Origin: Stenotrophomonas terrae
GTDB lineage: Bacteria; Pseudomonadota; Gammaproteobacteria; Xanthomonadales; Xanthomonadaceae
Assembly (NCBI RefSeq): GCF_001431465.1
Contig: NZ_LDJJ01000069.1
Coordinates: forward strand, 1 to 35,478
Direction: 5' to 3'
DNA: 35,478 nt
Shown here: positions 1 through 8,009 of the stretch, piece by piece
Layout: every line of letters starts with the position of its first letter
Numbering within the stretch: the stretch's first letter is position 1
The notes under the pieces: generated by a model
The model's input: only the letters and a program-made list of their open reading frames with translations
Database searches by the model: none
Told to the model about the DNA's origin: nothing
Position numbers and translations under genes: made by a program

Positions 1-44
1 CGCTCCCTCCCTTTGCCGCAGGCAAGGGGAGGGCCGGGGAGGGG
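1..44. repeat. C/G-rich hairpin repeat, intergenic
   Basis: A short inverted repeat (CCTTTGCC, GCA loop, GGCAAGGG) is followed by a GGGGAGGG tract. The same arrangement recurs near 6269-6297, 6381-6420 and 32441-32566, always between genes. It looks like a dispersed intergenic repeat of this genome. The window begins inside this gap, so its left limit is unknown. Confidence 0.6.
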
Positions 45-110
45 TGCCTTTGACTGTTGCAGTTGCTCTGGCCCTCACCCCAATCACACCCAAGGCGCGA
101 CAATAGCGCC

Positions 111-839
111 ATGCAAACGAACCAAGATCCAGCAGCCAGAACCCCGCTGCTACTGCTGCCCGGCTTGCTCAACGACGCCACCCTCTGGCAGGCCCAACTC
201 GACGCGCTCGCCGACATCGCCGACTGTCAGGTCGGTGACCTCACCCAAAAAACCACCATGCGCGCCGTCGCCGAAGACGTACTGGAAAAGGCTCCGGCAC
301 AGTTCGCCCTGGCCGGTTTCTCCCTTGGCGGCTACGTCGCCCAGGAAATCCTGCGCATCGCGCCGCAGCGGGTGCTCAAGTTGGCGCTGCTGGATACCTC
401 GTTCAAACCGGATTCGCCCGAGCGCGCCGCGCAGCGCTTGGCGCAGCAGAACAGCGTGCGCCTGCCCGGCACCTTTCATGGCTTTGGCGACAAGCTGATG
501 CGCAGCTACATCGATGCATCGCGGCTGGATGATCACGTCCTTGTCGATACCGTGCGCAGCATGACCGCGCGCCTGGGCGCGGAAGTGTTCCTGCGCCAAA
601 GCCAACTGCAGCGGGCGGATGGCAGCCAGGTCCTGCGCGATTGGCAGGGCCCGGCGCTGATCCTGTGCGGGCGCAATGATGCAATCACGCCCTTGCCGGT
701 CAGCGAGCAGATGGCCGCGCTGATGCCGCAATCGAGCCTGGTGGTGATTGAGGATTGCGGCCATCTGGCGCCCTTGGAAAAGCCCGAACAAGTGAATGCA
801 GCGCTGCGTGCGTGGTTGCTGCAGGGTATCGGCGACTAA
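111..839 (+). CDS. alpha/beta-fold hydrolase
   Basis: A 242-residue protein of the alpha/beta hydrolase superfamily, probably a cytoplasmic esterase or related hydrolase; the substrate cannot be told from sequence. The nucleophile elbow GFSLGG places the catalytic serine at residue 71. The acid is probably Asp190 (CGRND) and the base His218 (CGHLAPLEKP). An HG-like oxyanion loop is represented by LLPGLLND at 15-22. I chose the ATG at 111 because homology-like sequence begins just after it, and the upstream in-frame stretch from 57 is low-complexity intergenic sequence. The gene faces the NmrA-type gene convergently, with a palindrome between them. No signal peptide is seen. Confidence 0.9.
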   Translation: MQTNQDPAARTPLLLLPGLLNDATLWQAQLDALADIADCQVGDLTQKTTMRAVAEDVLEKAPAQFALAGFSLGGYVAQEILRIAPQRVLKLALLDTSFKPDSPERAAQRLAQQNSVRLPGTFHGFGDKLMRSYIDASRLDDHVLVDTVRSMTARLGAEVFLRQSQLQRADGSQVLRDWQGPALILCGRNDAITPLPVSEQMAALMPQSSLVVIEDCGHLAPLEKPEQVNAALRAWLLQGIGD

Positions 840-852
840 TCCCGACAAACGC

Positions 853-870
853 CTGAGCTGCGCAGCTCAG
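853..870. terminator. palindrome between convergent genes, possible bidirectional terminator
   Basis: An 18-bp perfect palindrome (CTGAGCTGC/GCAGCTCAG) lies between the end of the hydrolase gene and the end of the NmrA-type gene and overlaps the stop codon of the latter. The place suits a bidirectional terminator. There is no clear T-tract, so this is an inference from position and symmetry. Confidence 0.45.
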
Positions 871-1754
871 TACGCAAACGCATCACGGTGCTTGCGGATG
901 AAGTCCGCCCAGCGTACCGGCGCGCGACCGGTGATGGTGGGGAAGTTGTCGAAGGTGGCTTCAATGCCCGGTACCCGGCGTTCGGCGACCCGCTGGAAGT
1001 TGTCGCGCACGCAGTTCATATAGGCCATGTCGGCACCGGCCGCGCGCATATCCTCCAGGAACACATCCGGGCTCAGCGCCTCGTAGCGGAATGGCTGGCC
1101 AAGCAACGCCGTCATCAGCGCGGCAACTTCGCCGTAGGACTTGGCGTCGTAGCCCAAGCGGTAGGTCTGCCCTGCATGTCGCTGCGGCCACGCCAGCGCC
1201 TGTGCGGCGACAGCGGCGACATCATCACCATCGACCCAGCTGAAACGCGCATCGCCGGTGTACTGGCGGATCACGCCGTTGACCACTGCGCGGGTGCCGT
1301 CATAGCTCAGCAGGTTCTGCATGAAGGCTTCCGGCCTGAGGTGGGTGAAGGAGAAGCCGTGCCACTCGATGTAGCGTTCCACCAGCTGATGCCAGGCCCA
1401 ATGCCCGATGCTGGCGTCATCGCCGCCGCAGGCACCCAGATGCACCACGTGCTGTACGCCGGCCTGCTTTGCCGCATCGAGGAAAACCTTGCTCTGGCGC
1501 AGCATGTCCACGCTGTAGCCGGTGACCAGGAATGCCCGATCAATGCCCTGCAGTGCAGGCAGCAGCGTGTCTTCTCGATCAAAATCGAGCATCACCGTGC
1601 GAATTCCCTGCGCCTGCAGTGCGGCGGCCTTCGCTGGCGAACGCACTGTCGCGACCGGCGTGACAGCATTTTCCAGCAGCAGATTTCTCAAGGTTTCTGC
1701 GCCGATCTGACCGGTGGCGCCGGTGACAAGGACGGTGGGACGTTGCTGGCTCAT
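867..1754 (-). CDS. NmrA/SDR-type NAD(P)-binding oxidoreductase
   Basis: A 295-residue atypical short-chain dehydrogenase of the NmrA-like group. The N-terminal Rossmann motif TGATGQIG (residues 11-18) binds NAD(P). The protein lacks an obvious YxxxK catalytic pair, as is usual for NmrA-type quinone reductases or redox sensors; the midsection (SFTHLRPEAFMQNLL) is typical of that group. The ATG at 1754 puts the Rossmann strand at the N-terminus; an in-frame start at 1808 would add 18 unlikely residues. The gene is divergent from a LysR regulator starting at 1873, which is therefore a likely controller. The substrate is unknown. Confidence 0.88.
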   Translation of the reverse strand: MSQQRPTVLVTGATGQIGAETLRNLLLENAVTPVATVRSPAKAAALQAQGIRTVMLDFDREDTLLPALQGIDRAFLVTGYSVDMLRQSKVFLDAAKQAGVQHVVHLGACGGDDASIGHWAWHQLVERYIEWHGFSFTHLRPEAFMQNLLSYDGTRAVVNGVIRQYTGDARFSWVDGDDVAAVAAQALAWPQRHAGQTYRLGYDAKSYGEVAALMTALLGQPFRYEALSPDVFLEDMRAAGADMAYMNCVRDNFQRVAERRVPGIEATFDNFPTITGRAPVRWADFIRKHRDAFAY

Positions 1755-1840
1755 TGCTGCCTTGCTTGCTTGATCGAAGAGGGCGCCCAGCCTATCGTGG
1801 AGCCACATTCCGTTCCGCGATGGTTTTTACCGGTTTTGCG

Positions 1841-1851
1841 GAATCTGATTC
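1841..1851. promoter_or_regulatory. short palindrome in divergent NmrA/LysR promoter region
   Basis: The sequence GAATCTGATTC is an 11-bp perfect dyad in the 118-bp gap between the divergent oxidoreductase and LysR genes. LysR proteins usually bind dyads in such gaps, so this is a candidate operator. It is short, and no second site was recognised. Confidence 0.3.
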
Positions 1852-1872
1852 TTTAATCGTGAAGCCTGCCGC

Positions 1873-2787
1873 ATGCATCCCTCCGAACGCCTGAAAGGCC
1901 TCGATGTCTTCGTCTGTGTTGCCGACGCAGGCAGCTTTACCGCGGCTGCGGAACGCTTGCATCTCACCGCGTCGGCGGTCGGCAAGTCCATCGCACGCTT
2001 GGAAGATCGATTGGGCCGCACGCTGTTCCACCGTACGACGCGGCGCATGTCATTGACCGAGGCCGGCATCACCTTCTACCGGACCTGCACCGAGGTGCTG
2101 GCAAGCCTTGAGGAAGCCGAGGTGGCACTGTGCTCGGAGGATGCGGAGCCAAGTGGGCGCGTGCGTATCGATCTGCCTGCCGCGTTTGGGCGCTTGCAGG
2201 CCTTGCCGATCATTCTGGGTTTTGCCCAGGCCTATCCGTCGACGCGGCCGCAGGTGTCGTTCTCGGATCGCTTCATCGATCCGGTAGAAGACGGCGTGGA
2301 CATCATCGTGCGCATCGGTGGCCCGGATGCCTGGCCTTCTTTGTTGGAGCACCGCCTGCTGGGCCACGAACGTCACGTGTTCTGCGCGTCCCCTGGCTAT
2401 CTTGCGGCACATGGCGTGCCAGCAACGCGTGAGCAGCTGCAGGCGCATCGCTGCATTGCGTATGGACGCGCCGATGGTTCGGTCAGTCCGTGGCGATTTG
2501 CTGCTGCATCTGGCGACATCGAGCAGCAGATGATGCCGTCACCGCTGGTGGTGGGGGATGGCGAAGGGCAGGTCATCGCGGCGCTGATCGGCAGCGGCAT
2601 TGTTCAGCTGCCTACCTGGCTGGTACGCAAGCATCTTGAAGATGGCGCGCTGGTGGAAGTGCTGCCGCATCTGGCCAGCGAAGGCCTGCCGCTTACCTTG
2701 GCCTGGATGAAAAGCCGGCGCGAGATGCCAACCGTCAGCTTGTTGCTTGAAACGCTGGCCCCCGGCTTGGCATCGCGTATCCGCTAG
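1873..2787 (+). CDS. LysR-family transcriptional regulator
   Basis: A 304-residue LysR-type regulator. Residues 1-65 form the winged helix-turn-helix (GSFTAAAERLHLTASAVGKS, then RLEDRLGRTLFHRTTRR); residues about 90-295 form the periplasmic-binding-like effector domain. This subgroup (RTTRRMSLTEAG) often controls a divergently transcribed oxidoreductase or exporter, and here the NmrA-type gene is divergent with 118 bp between starts. The effector is unknown. The downstream hairpin at 2815-2845 separates it from the convergent dkgB-like gene. Confidence 0.93.
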   Translation: MHPSERLKGLDVFVCVADAGSFTAAAERLHLTASAVGKSIARLEDRLGRTLFHRTTRRMSLTEAGITFYRTCTEVLASLEEAEVALCSEDAEPSGRVRIDLPAAFGRLQALPIILGFAQAYPSTRPQVSFSDRFIDPVEDGVDIIVRIGGPDAWPSLLEHRLLGHERHVFCASPGYLAAHGVPATREQLQAHRCIAYGRADGSVSPWRFAAASGDIEQQMMPSPLVVGDGEGQVIAALIGSGIVQLPTWLVRKHLEDGALVEVLPHLASEGLPLTLAWMKSRREMPTVSLLLETLAPGLASRIR

Positions 2788-2814
2788 TAGTGCATTGACC
2801 GCACCGGCTCAAAG

Positions 2815-2845
2815 CGTGGCGGGCAGGTAGCACCGGCCCGCCACG
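2815..2845. terminator. hairpin between convergent genes
   Basis: A perfect 10-bp stem (CGTGGCGGGC paired with GCCCGCCACG, 11-nt loop) lies between the ends of the LysR gene and the convergent dkgB-like gene. Stability and position suit a bidirectional terminator, although no T-run follows. Confidence 0.65.
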
Positions 2846-2864
2846 GCATGCTCAGCGCGACGCC

Positions 2865-3665
2865 TCAATCCCAGGCAGGTGCGATCCCCGGATTGGCCAC
2901 ACGCTCGCCGCGATCAAGATCAGCAATCCGCGCCATGTCCTCATCATCCAGGCGCAGCTGAGTCGCCTGCAGGTTGCCGGCAAGATTCTCGCGCTTGGTC
3001 GATGACGGAATCACGGCATAGCCCTGCTGCAATGCCCAGGCCAGGGCGACCTGTGCGGCGCTGGCCTGGTGCTTGTCGGCGATGGCCTGTATCACCGGGT
3101 CCTTCAGCACCGCGCCATAGGCCAGGCTCATGAACGCGGTGACGTGGATGCCCTGCTCGCGCAGGTAGGCAATCAGCGCACGGTTCTGCAGATACGGATG
3201 TACTTCGATCTGATTGGTGGCGATGGCATCGGCACCGAGAATCTCGATGGCCTGGCGGGTGAGGTCGATGGTGAAGTTGGACACACCGATCGCCTTGGTC
3301 AGGCCCAATGCCTTGGCCTCGCGCAGCGCGCCGAGGTACTCGCGCATCGGCACCTCGTTGTTGGGCGAGGGCCAATGGATCAAGGCCAGGTCGACATGAT
3401 CGGTGCGCAGCTTGGCAAGGCTTTCGCGCAGGCTGGCCAGCAGGTCGTCGTGATGGAAGTTGCTGATCCAGACCTTGGTGGTCAGGAACAGCTGCTCGCG
3501 CGGCACCTGGCCGCTGGCGATGGCTTCACCCAGGTCGGCCTCGTTCTCGTAGATCTGCGCGGTGTCGAAGGCGCGGTAGCCCAGCTCAAGTGCGTTGTGC
3601 ACGGAGTCGGTCAACACCTGCCCTTTGAGGCGATAGGTACCCAGGCCGATGGCGGGAATGTTCAT
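2865..3665 (-). CDS. dkgB: aldo/keto reductase, DkgB type
   Basis: A 266-residue aldo/keto reductase closely resembling Escherichia coli DkgB (2,5-diketo-D-gluconate reductase B, also active on methylglyoxal and other aldehydes with NADPH). The catalytic tetrad is visible as Asp34 and Tyr39 ([10 protein letters not shown]), Lys64 (TTKVW) and His97 ([10 protein letters not shown]). The C-terminal NADPH site is [10 protein letters not shown]. The length matches the family. It follows the MFS gene on the same strand after 79 bp, so the two may form one unit controlled by the divergent LysR gene at 5081. Orthology to E. coli dkgB is from recalled similarity, not from a search. Confidence 0.88.
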   Translation of the reverse strand: MNIPAIGLGTYRLKGQVLTDSVHNALELGYRAFDTAQIYENEADLGEAIASGQVPREQLFLTTKVWISNFHHDDLLASLRESLAKLRTDHVDLALIHWPSPNNEVPMREYLGALREAKALGLTKAIGVSNFTIDLTRQAIEILGADAIATNQIEVHPYLQNRALIAYLREQGIHVTAFMSLAYGAVLKDPVIQAIADKHQASAAQVALAWALQQGYAVIPSSTKRENLAGNLQATQLRLDDEDMARIADLDRGERVANPGIAPAWD

Positions 3666-3744
3666 TCAAATCTCCAGAAGTGCGATGACAGGCTACGCCG
3701 CGTAGTGCGGACGAAAAGCCAGGATGGGGTAACAGCGTGTTGCG

Positions 3745-4959
3745 TCAGTGCATAGCCACGGCGATGCCGTCGGCGCGTACCGCGATGCCGTCGCGTCGAT
3801 CCAGGCGGCCGCTCAGCACGGTCAGCGCCAGCGCCGCCAGCACCACCAGCGCGCCAATCCACGGCGTGTGCATCAGGCCGATATGGTCGACCACCAGCCC
3901 GCCGAGCCACGCACCCAGGGCGATGCCAATGTTGAACGCGGCGATGTTCAGGCCCGATGCCACATCGGTGGCCTGCGGCACGAAGCGCTGTGCCTGCTGG
4001 ACCACGTACACCTGCAGCCCGGGCACATTGCCGAAGGCCACCGCGCCCAGCGCCAGCACGGTCAGCAGCACCAGCCAATGGTTGTAGGCGGTGAAGGTCA
4101 GCACCAGCAGCACCAGTGCCAGCAGGCCGAAGATCAAGGTCAATGCGGGGATCGGCCCACGACGGTCGGCCAGGCGCCCGCCCCACAGGTTGCCGATCGC
4201 CACCGAGACGCCATAGACCAGCAACACCGCGCTCACTGCATTGGCGGAGAAACCGCTGACATCCTGCAGGATCGAGGCGAGGAAGGTGAAGGACAGGAAG
4301 GTGCCGCCGTAGCCCAGCGCCGTCATCGCATAGACCAGCAACAGGCGCGGCTGCGCCAACACCGCGAACTGCTGGCCGAAGGTGGCCGCTGCACTGCGCG
4401 GCAGTTCGCGTGGCACGAACAGCAGGCTGCCGAGCAGGGCGATCACACCCAACGCCGCCACCGCCAGGAAGGTCGCCCGCCAACCCAGATGCTGGCCGAT
4501 GAAGGTGCCCAGCGGCACACCGGTGACCAGCGCCACGGTAAGCCCGGTGAACATGATCGCGATAGCGCTGGCGGCCTTGTCCTTGGCAACCACCGAGGTG
4601 GCGATGATCGAGCCGATCGAGAAGAACACGCCGTGTGCCAGGCCGGTCAGCACCCGCGCCACGATCAGCGAGCCGTAGCCCGGTGCCATCCACGCAACCA
4701 GGTTGCCGATGGTGAACAGCAGCATCAGCGCCACCAGCAGCGCCTTGCGCGGCACCCGCCCGGTCAGGGCAGTCAGCACCGGTGCGCCGATGGCAACGCC
4801 CAGCGCATACAGTGAGACCAGCAGGCCGGCCGATGGCAGGCTGACGTGCAGATCGGCGGCAATGGTCGGGATCAGGCCGACGATGACGAACTCGGTGGTG
4901 CCGATGGCGAACGCACCCAGCGTTAGCGCCAGCAAGGCAAGGGGAATACCGCGGGACAT
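3745..4959 (-). CDS. MFS transporter, DHA1 family
   Basis: A 404-residue integral membrane protein with about 12 hydrophobic segments and the major facilitator signature of the DHA1 drug/sugar efflux group (opening FAIGTTEFVIVGL; GRVPRKALL in the loop after helix 2; VARVLTGLAHGVFF in helix 4). It resembles the YdhP/AraJ-type exporters of E. coli; the exported compound is unknown. It is divergent from the LysR gene at 5081 with a LysR-like dyad between them, and followed by dkgB. The shared arrangement suggests an inducible detoxification or export unit. The ATG at 4959 places the first helix at the N-terminus. Confidence 0.92.
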   Translation of the reverse strand: MSRGIPLALLALTLGAFAIGTTEFVIVGLIPTIAADLHVSLPSAGLLVSLYALGVAIGAPVLTALTGRVPRKALLVALMLLFTIGNLVAWMAPGYGSLIVARVLTGLAHGVFFSIGSIIATSVVAKDKAASAIAIMFTGLTVALVTGVPLGTFIGQHLGWRATFLAVAALGVIALLGSLLFVPRELPRSAAATFGQQFAVLAQPRLLLVYAMTALGYGGTFLSFTFLASILQDVSGFSANAVSAVLLVYGVSVAIGNLWGGRLADRRGPIPALTLIFGLLALVLLVLTFTAYNHWLVLLTVLALGAVAFGNVPGLQVYVVQQAQRFVPQATDVASGLNIAAFNIGIALGAWLGGLVVDHIGLMHTPWIGALVVLAALALTVLSGRLDRRDGIAVRADGIAVAMH

Positions 4960-5033
4960 GGCGATTCCTTGGAAAGGGCTGCGCAGTCTGACCGTGGAAC
5001 TCTTGCCGAAAAATGCGTGTTCCCATGAATTAC

Positions 5034-5052
5034 TATTGAATTAAAGTCAATA
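5034..5052. promoter_or_regulatory. candidate LysR operator between MFS and LysR genes
   Basis: An interrupted dyad TATTGA-N7-TCAATA lies in an AT-rich stretch between the divergent MFS and LysR starts. It contains the T-N11-A arrangement typical of LysR-type binding sites. It is about 75 bp from the MFS start and 29 bp from the LysR start, so one site could serve autoregulation and activation. Confidence 0.6.
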
Positions 5053-5080
5053 ATTGACCGTCAACGTCCCGGACATCCCC

Positions 5081-5986
5081 ATGAAGACAACGCTGGACGA
5101 GATGCAGGCATTCATTGCGGTGATCGACACCGGCTCGATCACTGCCGCCGCCGAACAACTGGGCCAGACCACCTCGGGCGTCAGCCGTGCCCTCGGCCGG
5201 CTGGAGCAGAAGCTGGGCACCACCTTGCTGACCCGCACCACGCGGCGGCTGCAGCTCACCGACGAGGGCGAGGCATTCCTCGTCCACGCCCGCGCCATCG
5301 TGGCTTCGGTGGATGCCGCCGAGGAGCAGATCGCCGCACGCCGCGGTACCCCGTCGGGGCGGCTGCGGGTGGATGCGGCGATGCCCTTCATGCTGCACGT
5401 GATCGCACCGCTGGTAGCCGGTTTCCGTGGGCGCTACCCGCAGGTGGAGCTGGAGCTCAACAGCAACGAGCGTTACATCGACCTGCTGGAACGGCGCACC
5501 GATGTGGCGATCCGGATCGGCCCACTGGCCGATTCCACCTTGCATGCCAGGCCCTTGGGGCATAGCCGCCTGCGCATCCTGGCCAGCCCGGCCTACCTGC
5601 GCCAGCACGGCACACCGACGCGGGTTGCCGACCTGCAGGCGCACACGCTGTTGGGCTTCAACGAACCGGACTCGCTGAACCACTGGCCCTTGCCCGGCGA
5701 AGAAGGCGCGCCGCTGCACGTACGCCCCAGCCTGGCCGCATCGAGTGGCGAGATCCTGCATCGGCTGGCATTGGAAGGCGTAGGCATCGTCTGCCTGTCC
5801 GATTTCCTGACCGAAGCAGCCCGCGCGCGCGGCGAGCTGGTACAGCTGCTGCCGGCACAGACCCAGGACACCCGCCAACCCATCCACGCCGTGTACTACC
5901 GCAACACCGCGGTATCAGCGCGGATCAGCTCATTCCTAGATTACCTGGCCGAAGCAATGGCCCAGCCGGTTGTGGGAGCGGCGTAA
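5081..5986 (+). CDS. LysR-family transcriptional regulator
   Basis: A 301-residue LysR regulator: helix-turn-helix at residues about 15-40 (GSITAAAEQLGQTTSGVSRALGRLEQKL split across the helices), linker, then a substrate-binding domain. I prefer the ATG at 5081; a TTG at 5054 would add nine residues before the conserved MQAFIAV start. It is divergent from the MFS transporter and probably controls it. The last residues (VVGAA) and the TAA stop lie inside a dispersed palindromic repeat (5972-5995), so a repeat insertion has supplied the end of the reading frame. Confidence 0.93.
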   Translation: MKTTLDEMQAFIAVIDTGSITAAAEQLGQTTSGVSRALGRLEQKLGTTLLTRTTRRLQLTDEGEAFLVHARAIVASVDAAEEQIAARRGTPSGRLRVDAAMPFMLHVIAPLVAGFRGRYPQVELELNSNERYIDLLERRTDVAIRIGPLADSTLHARPLGHSRLRILASPAYLRQHGTPTRVADLQAHTLLGFNEPDSLNHWPLPGEEGAPLHVRPSLAASSGEILHRLALEGVGIVCLSDFLTEAARARGELVQLLPAQTQDTRQPIHAVYYRNTAVSARISSFLDYLAEAMAQPVVGAA

Positions 5987-5995
5987 GCCGCGAAG
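5972..5995. repeat. REP-like palindrome (GCGGCGTAAGCCGC type), copy 1
   Basis: The sequence GTGGGAGCGGCGTAAGCCGCGAAG contains the dyad GCGGC-GTAA-GCCGC. Copies in the other orientation occur at 6217-6240, 6328-6351 and 6452-6475, and further copies at 34525-34548 and 34653-34676. It overlaps the 3' end of the LysR gene. Confidence 0.85.
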
Positions 5996-6504
5996 CCACA
6001 GATGTTGAAGCCCTAGCGGCATGCAATAGCGGACACCTGGAGCATCAGGTACCTGAAGCAGTAGAGCCAAGAAGCAGCAGATTCCTGAAGCAGCAGACCC
6101 ATGAAGCAGCAGACTTCGCCCTTATAGCCCCTCTCCCTTCACGGGAGAGGGGTTGGGGAGAGGGTGCGGCACGAGCGGCGCAGGCCGCGAACCCAGTGAT
6201 GCCTGAAACCCCCGAGCTTCGCGGCCAACGCCGCTCCCACAAAAGCAGTGCACGCACGATCAGCCCTTCCCTTTGGCCGCAGGCCAAGGGGAGGGGTTGG
6301 CGGTTGGGCGTTCTGAAGCTGCACCAGCTTCGCGGCTCACGCCGCTCCTACAAAAAGGCAGTGCATGCACGATCAGCCCCCCCCCTTTGGCCGCAGGCCA
6401 AGGGGAGGGTTGGGGAGGGGTTGGCTCTTCAAGCTTCGGACGTTGTAGTGGCTTCGCGGCTTACGCCGCTCCTACAACAAGCCAATCAACAAACCCCGAA
6501 CCCG
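5987..6504. repeat. 518-bp gene-free gap filled with dispersed repeats
   Basis: No credible gene is present. The gap holds three inverted copies of the GCGGCGTAAGCCGC palindrome (6217-6240, 6328-6351, 6452-6475) and three C/G-rich hairpins: CTCTCCCTTCACGGGAGAG near 6129, and CCCTTTGGCCGCAGGCCAAGGG near 6270 and 6384. A short direct repeat GAAGCAGCAGA(C) occurs around 6070-6115. The sequence AAGCAGTGCACGCACGATCAG near 6244 recurs with small changes near 6355, so palindrome and hairpin have been duplicated together. A plus-strand frame through here is a by-product of the repeats. Confidence 0.8.
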
Positions 6505-6792
6505 CTAATGCTGCTCTGCGTGGTGCCAGGCATGCCGAACCAGCCAGCGTGCTTCATCCCAGGAAACGGCCAACGCCGGGCTATGCCGGTGATAGCTGTC
6601 CTGCAGCACTTTGTAGAGCTGTTCTTCGTTGGCACGTGGGTAGGCCTGATACACGTCGTAACCCATTTCCAGCAGGCGTTGGTAATGGTCGAAGTCGTGT
6701 TGGCCAAGATGGCCGATGGCGTGCACGCCACGCCAGTAGGTCAGTTCGGCGTCGCGATCCAGGTTGCGCTGGGCTGCGGATGTGGTCTGCAT
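6505..6792 (-). CDS. small conserved hypothetical protein
   Basis: A 95-residue acidic, His/Trp-rich soluble protein with no signal peptide or membrane segment. The sequence (SWDEARWLVRHAWHHAEQH at the C-terminus; FDHYQRLLEMGYDVYQAYP in the middle) looks mainly helical. I do not recognise a named family. Codon use resembles neighbouring chromosomal genes and the start is an ATG 78 bp beyond the end of the aldo/keto reductase gene, which is on the same strand upstream. Co-transcription with that gene is possible. Confidence 0.75.
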   Translation of the reverse strand: MQTTSAAQRNLDRDAELTYWRGVHAIGHLGQHDFDHYQRLLEMGYDVYQAYPRANEEQLYKVLQDSYHRHSPALAVSWDEARWLVRHAWHHAEQH

Positions 6793-6870
6793 GGGTAGGA
6801 CTCCATTCGCGGTCTACCCCCTGTCCAGCCGATCCTACGGCGCGGGCAGGGGGTGCGCAACTGGCCCTAT

Positions 6871-7827
6871 TCAGTTATCGGCGCTGGCTGCGTCCAGCTG
6901 CGCGATCTGTGCCGGGCTCAAGCCAAGCTGTGCCGCTGCCAGCACTTCGTGCAGCTGCTGCACGCTGGTGGCACTGACGATGGGGGCGGTGATGCCCGGG
7001 CGCGCGATCAGCCACGCCAGCGCCACCTGCGCAGGTGTGGCCTTGTGGCTGGCAGCCACATCGTCCAACGCCTGCAGAATGCGCAGGCCGCGCGGATTGA
7101 GATAGCGATCAGCGACTTTCGCGCCGCGCGCTGCACTCTTGCCCACGTCTTCTGCGCTGCGGTATTTACCGCTGAGAAAACCGCTGGCCAGCGAGTAATA
7201 GCTGATCACGCCGATGCCGTGTTCGCGCGCCAGCGGTTCCAGCTCGGCCTCGTAGCCGCTGCGGTCGTAGAGGTTGTATTCCGGCTGCAGGGTTTCGTAG
7301 CGCGGCAGGTGATAGTCGGCGCTGACCTTCAGCGCATCGCGCAGGCGCTCGGCGCTGTAGTTGGATGCACCAATCGCGCGTACCTTGCCCGCTTCGATCA
7401 ACCGCGCGAACGCACCCAATGTTTCTTCCAGCGGCACCGAGTCGTCGTCTTCATGGGCCTGGTACAGATCAATCACATCGGTCTGCAGGCGGCGCAGGGA
7501 ATCTTCTACCGCGTCATTGATGTTGTCGGCCGACAGGCCCGGATGCTCGGCCCACTTGGCCACCTTGGTGGCGACAACCACCTGGTCGCGTTTGCCGCTG
7601 CGCTGCAGCCAGCGGCCGATGATGGTCTCCGATTCACCGCCGCGGTTGCCCGGCACCCAGGCCGGATAGACATCGGCGGTGTCGATCAGGTTGAAGCCGG
7701 CATCGACAAAGGCATCAAGCAGGCCAAAGGATGTCTTCTCATCGGCGCTCCAGCCGAAAACGTTGCCCCCAAAAGCGATGGGATTGACGTGTAGGCCCGA
7801 GCGACCAAGTTCGCGTGACTGGGGCAT
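6871..7827 (-). CDS. aldo/keto reductase
   Basis: A 318-residue aldo/keto reductase of the longer, YajO/YhdN-like branch. The tetrad is visible: Asp49 and Tyr54 (LIDTADVYPAW), Lys88 (VATKVA) and His125 (LYQAHEDDD). The usual WP after the catalytic His is replaced here by EDDDS, as in this branch. The NADPH-binding end is RPGITAPIVSATSVQQL. The physiological substrate is unknown; family members reduce aldehydes and ketones. It is divergent from the exported methyltransferase-like gene at 8010, with a 182-bp gap that must hold both promoters. Confidence 0.92.
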   Translation of the reverse strand: MPQSRELGRSGLHVNPIAFGGNVFGWSADEKTSFGLLDAFVDAGFNLIDTADVYPAWVPGNRGGESETIIGRWLQRSGKRDQVVVATKVAKWAEHPGLSADNINDAVEDSLRRLQTDVIDLYQAHEDDDSVPLEETLGAFARLIEAGKVRAIGASNYSAERLRDALKVSADYHLPRYETLQPEYNLYDRSGYEAELEPLAREHGIGVISYYSLASGFLSGKYRSAEDVGKSAARGAKVADRYLNPRGLRILQALDDVAASHKATPAQVALAWLIARPGITAPIVSATSVQQLHEVLAAAQLGLSPAQIAQLDAASADN

Positions 7828-8009
7828 GTCTTGCTCCTTTGTTGTTCAGCTCAACAGCATAGACGGCATGCGTTCCAATTCCGTGGCAGCGTGGTGAAAA
7901 CAGCGTTCCGCATGCCGTTTCCGTGCTAACGGGATGTGAACATTTGCATGCTGCATTGCACTTGCAATCGCATGCTAGGCTCGCCGCTTCAATCGCCGGA
8001 GAGTTCCGC

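Noticed and set aside
3748..4815. 355-codon plus-strand frame
   Set aside because: It is the opposite strand of the MFS transporter gene, rich in Gln, His and Arg as expected of an antisense GC-rich frame.
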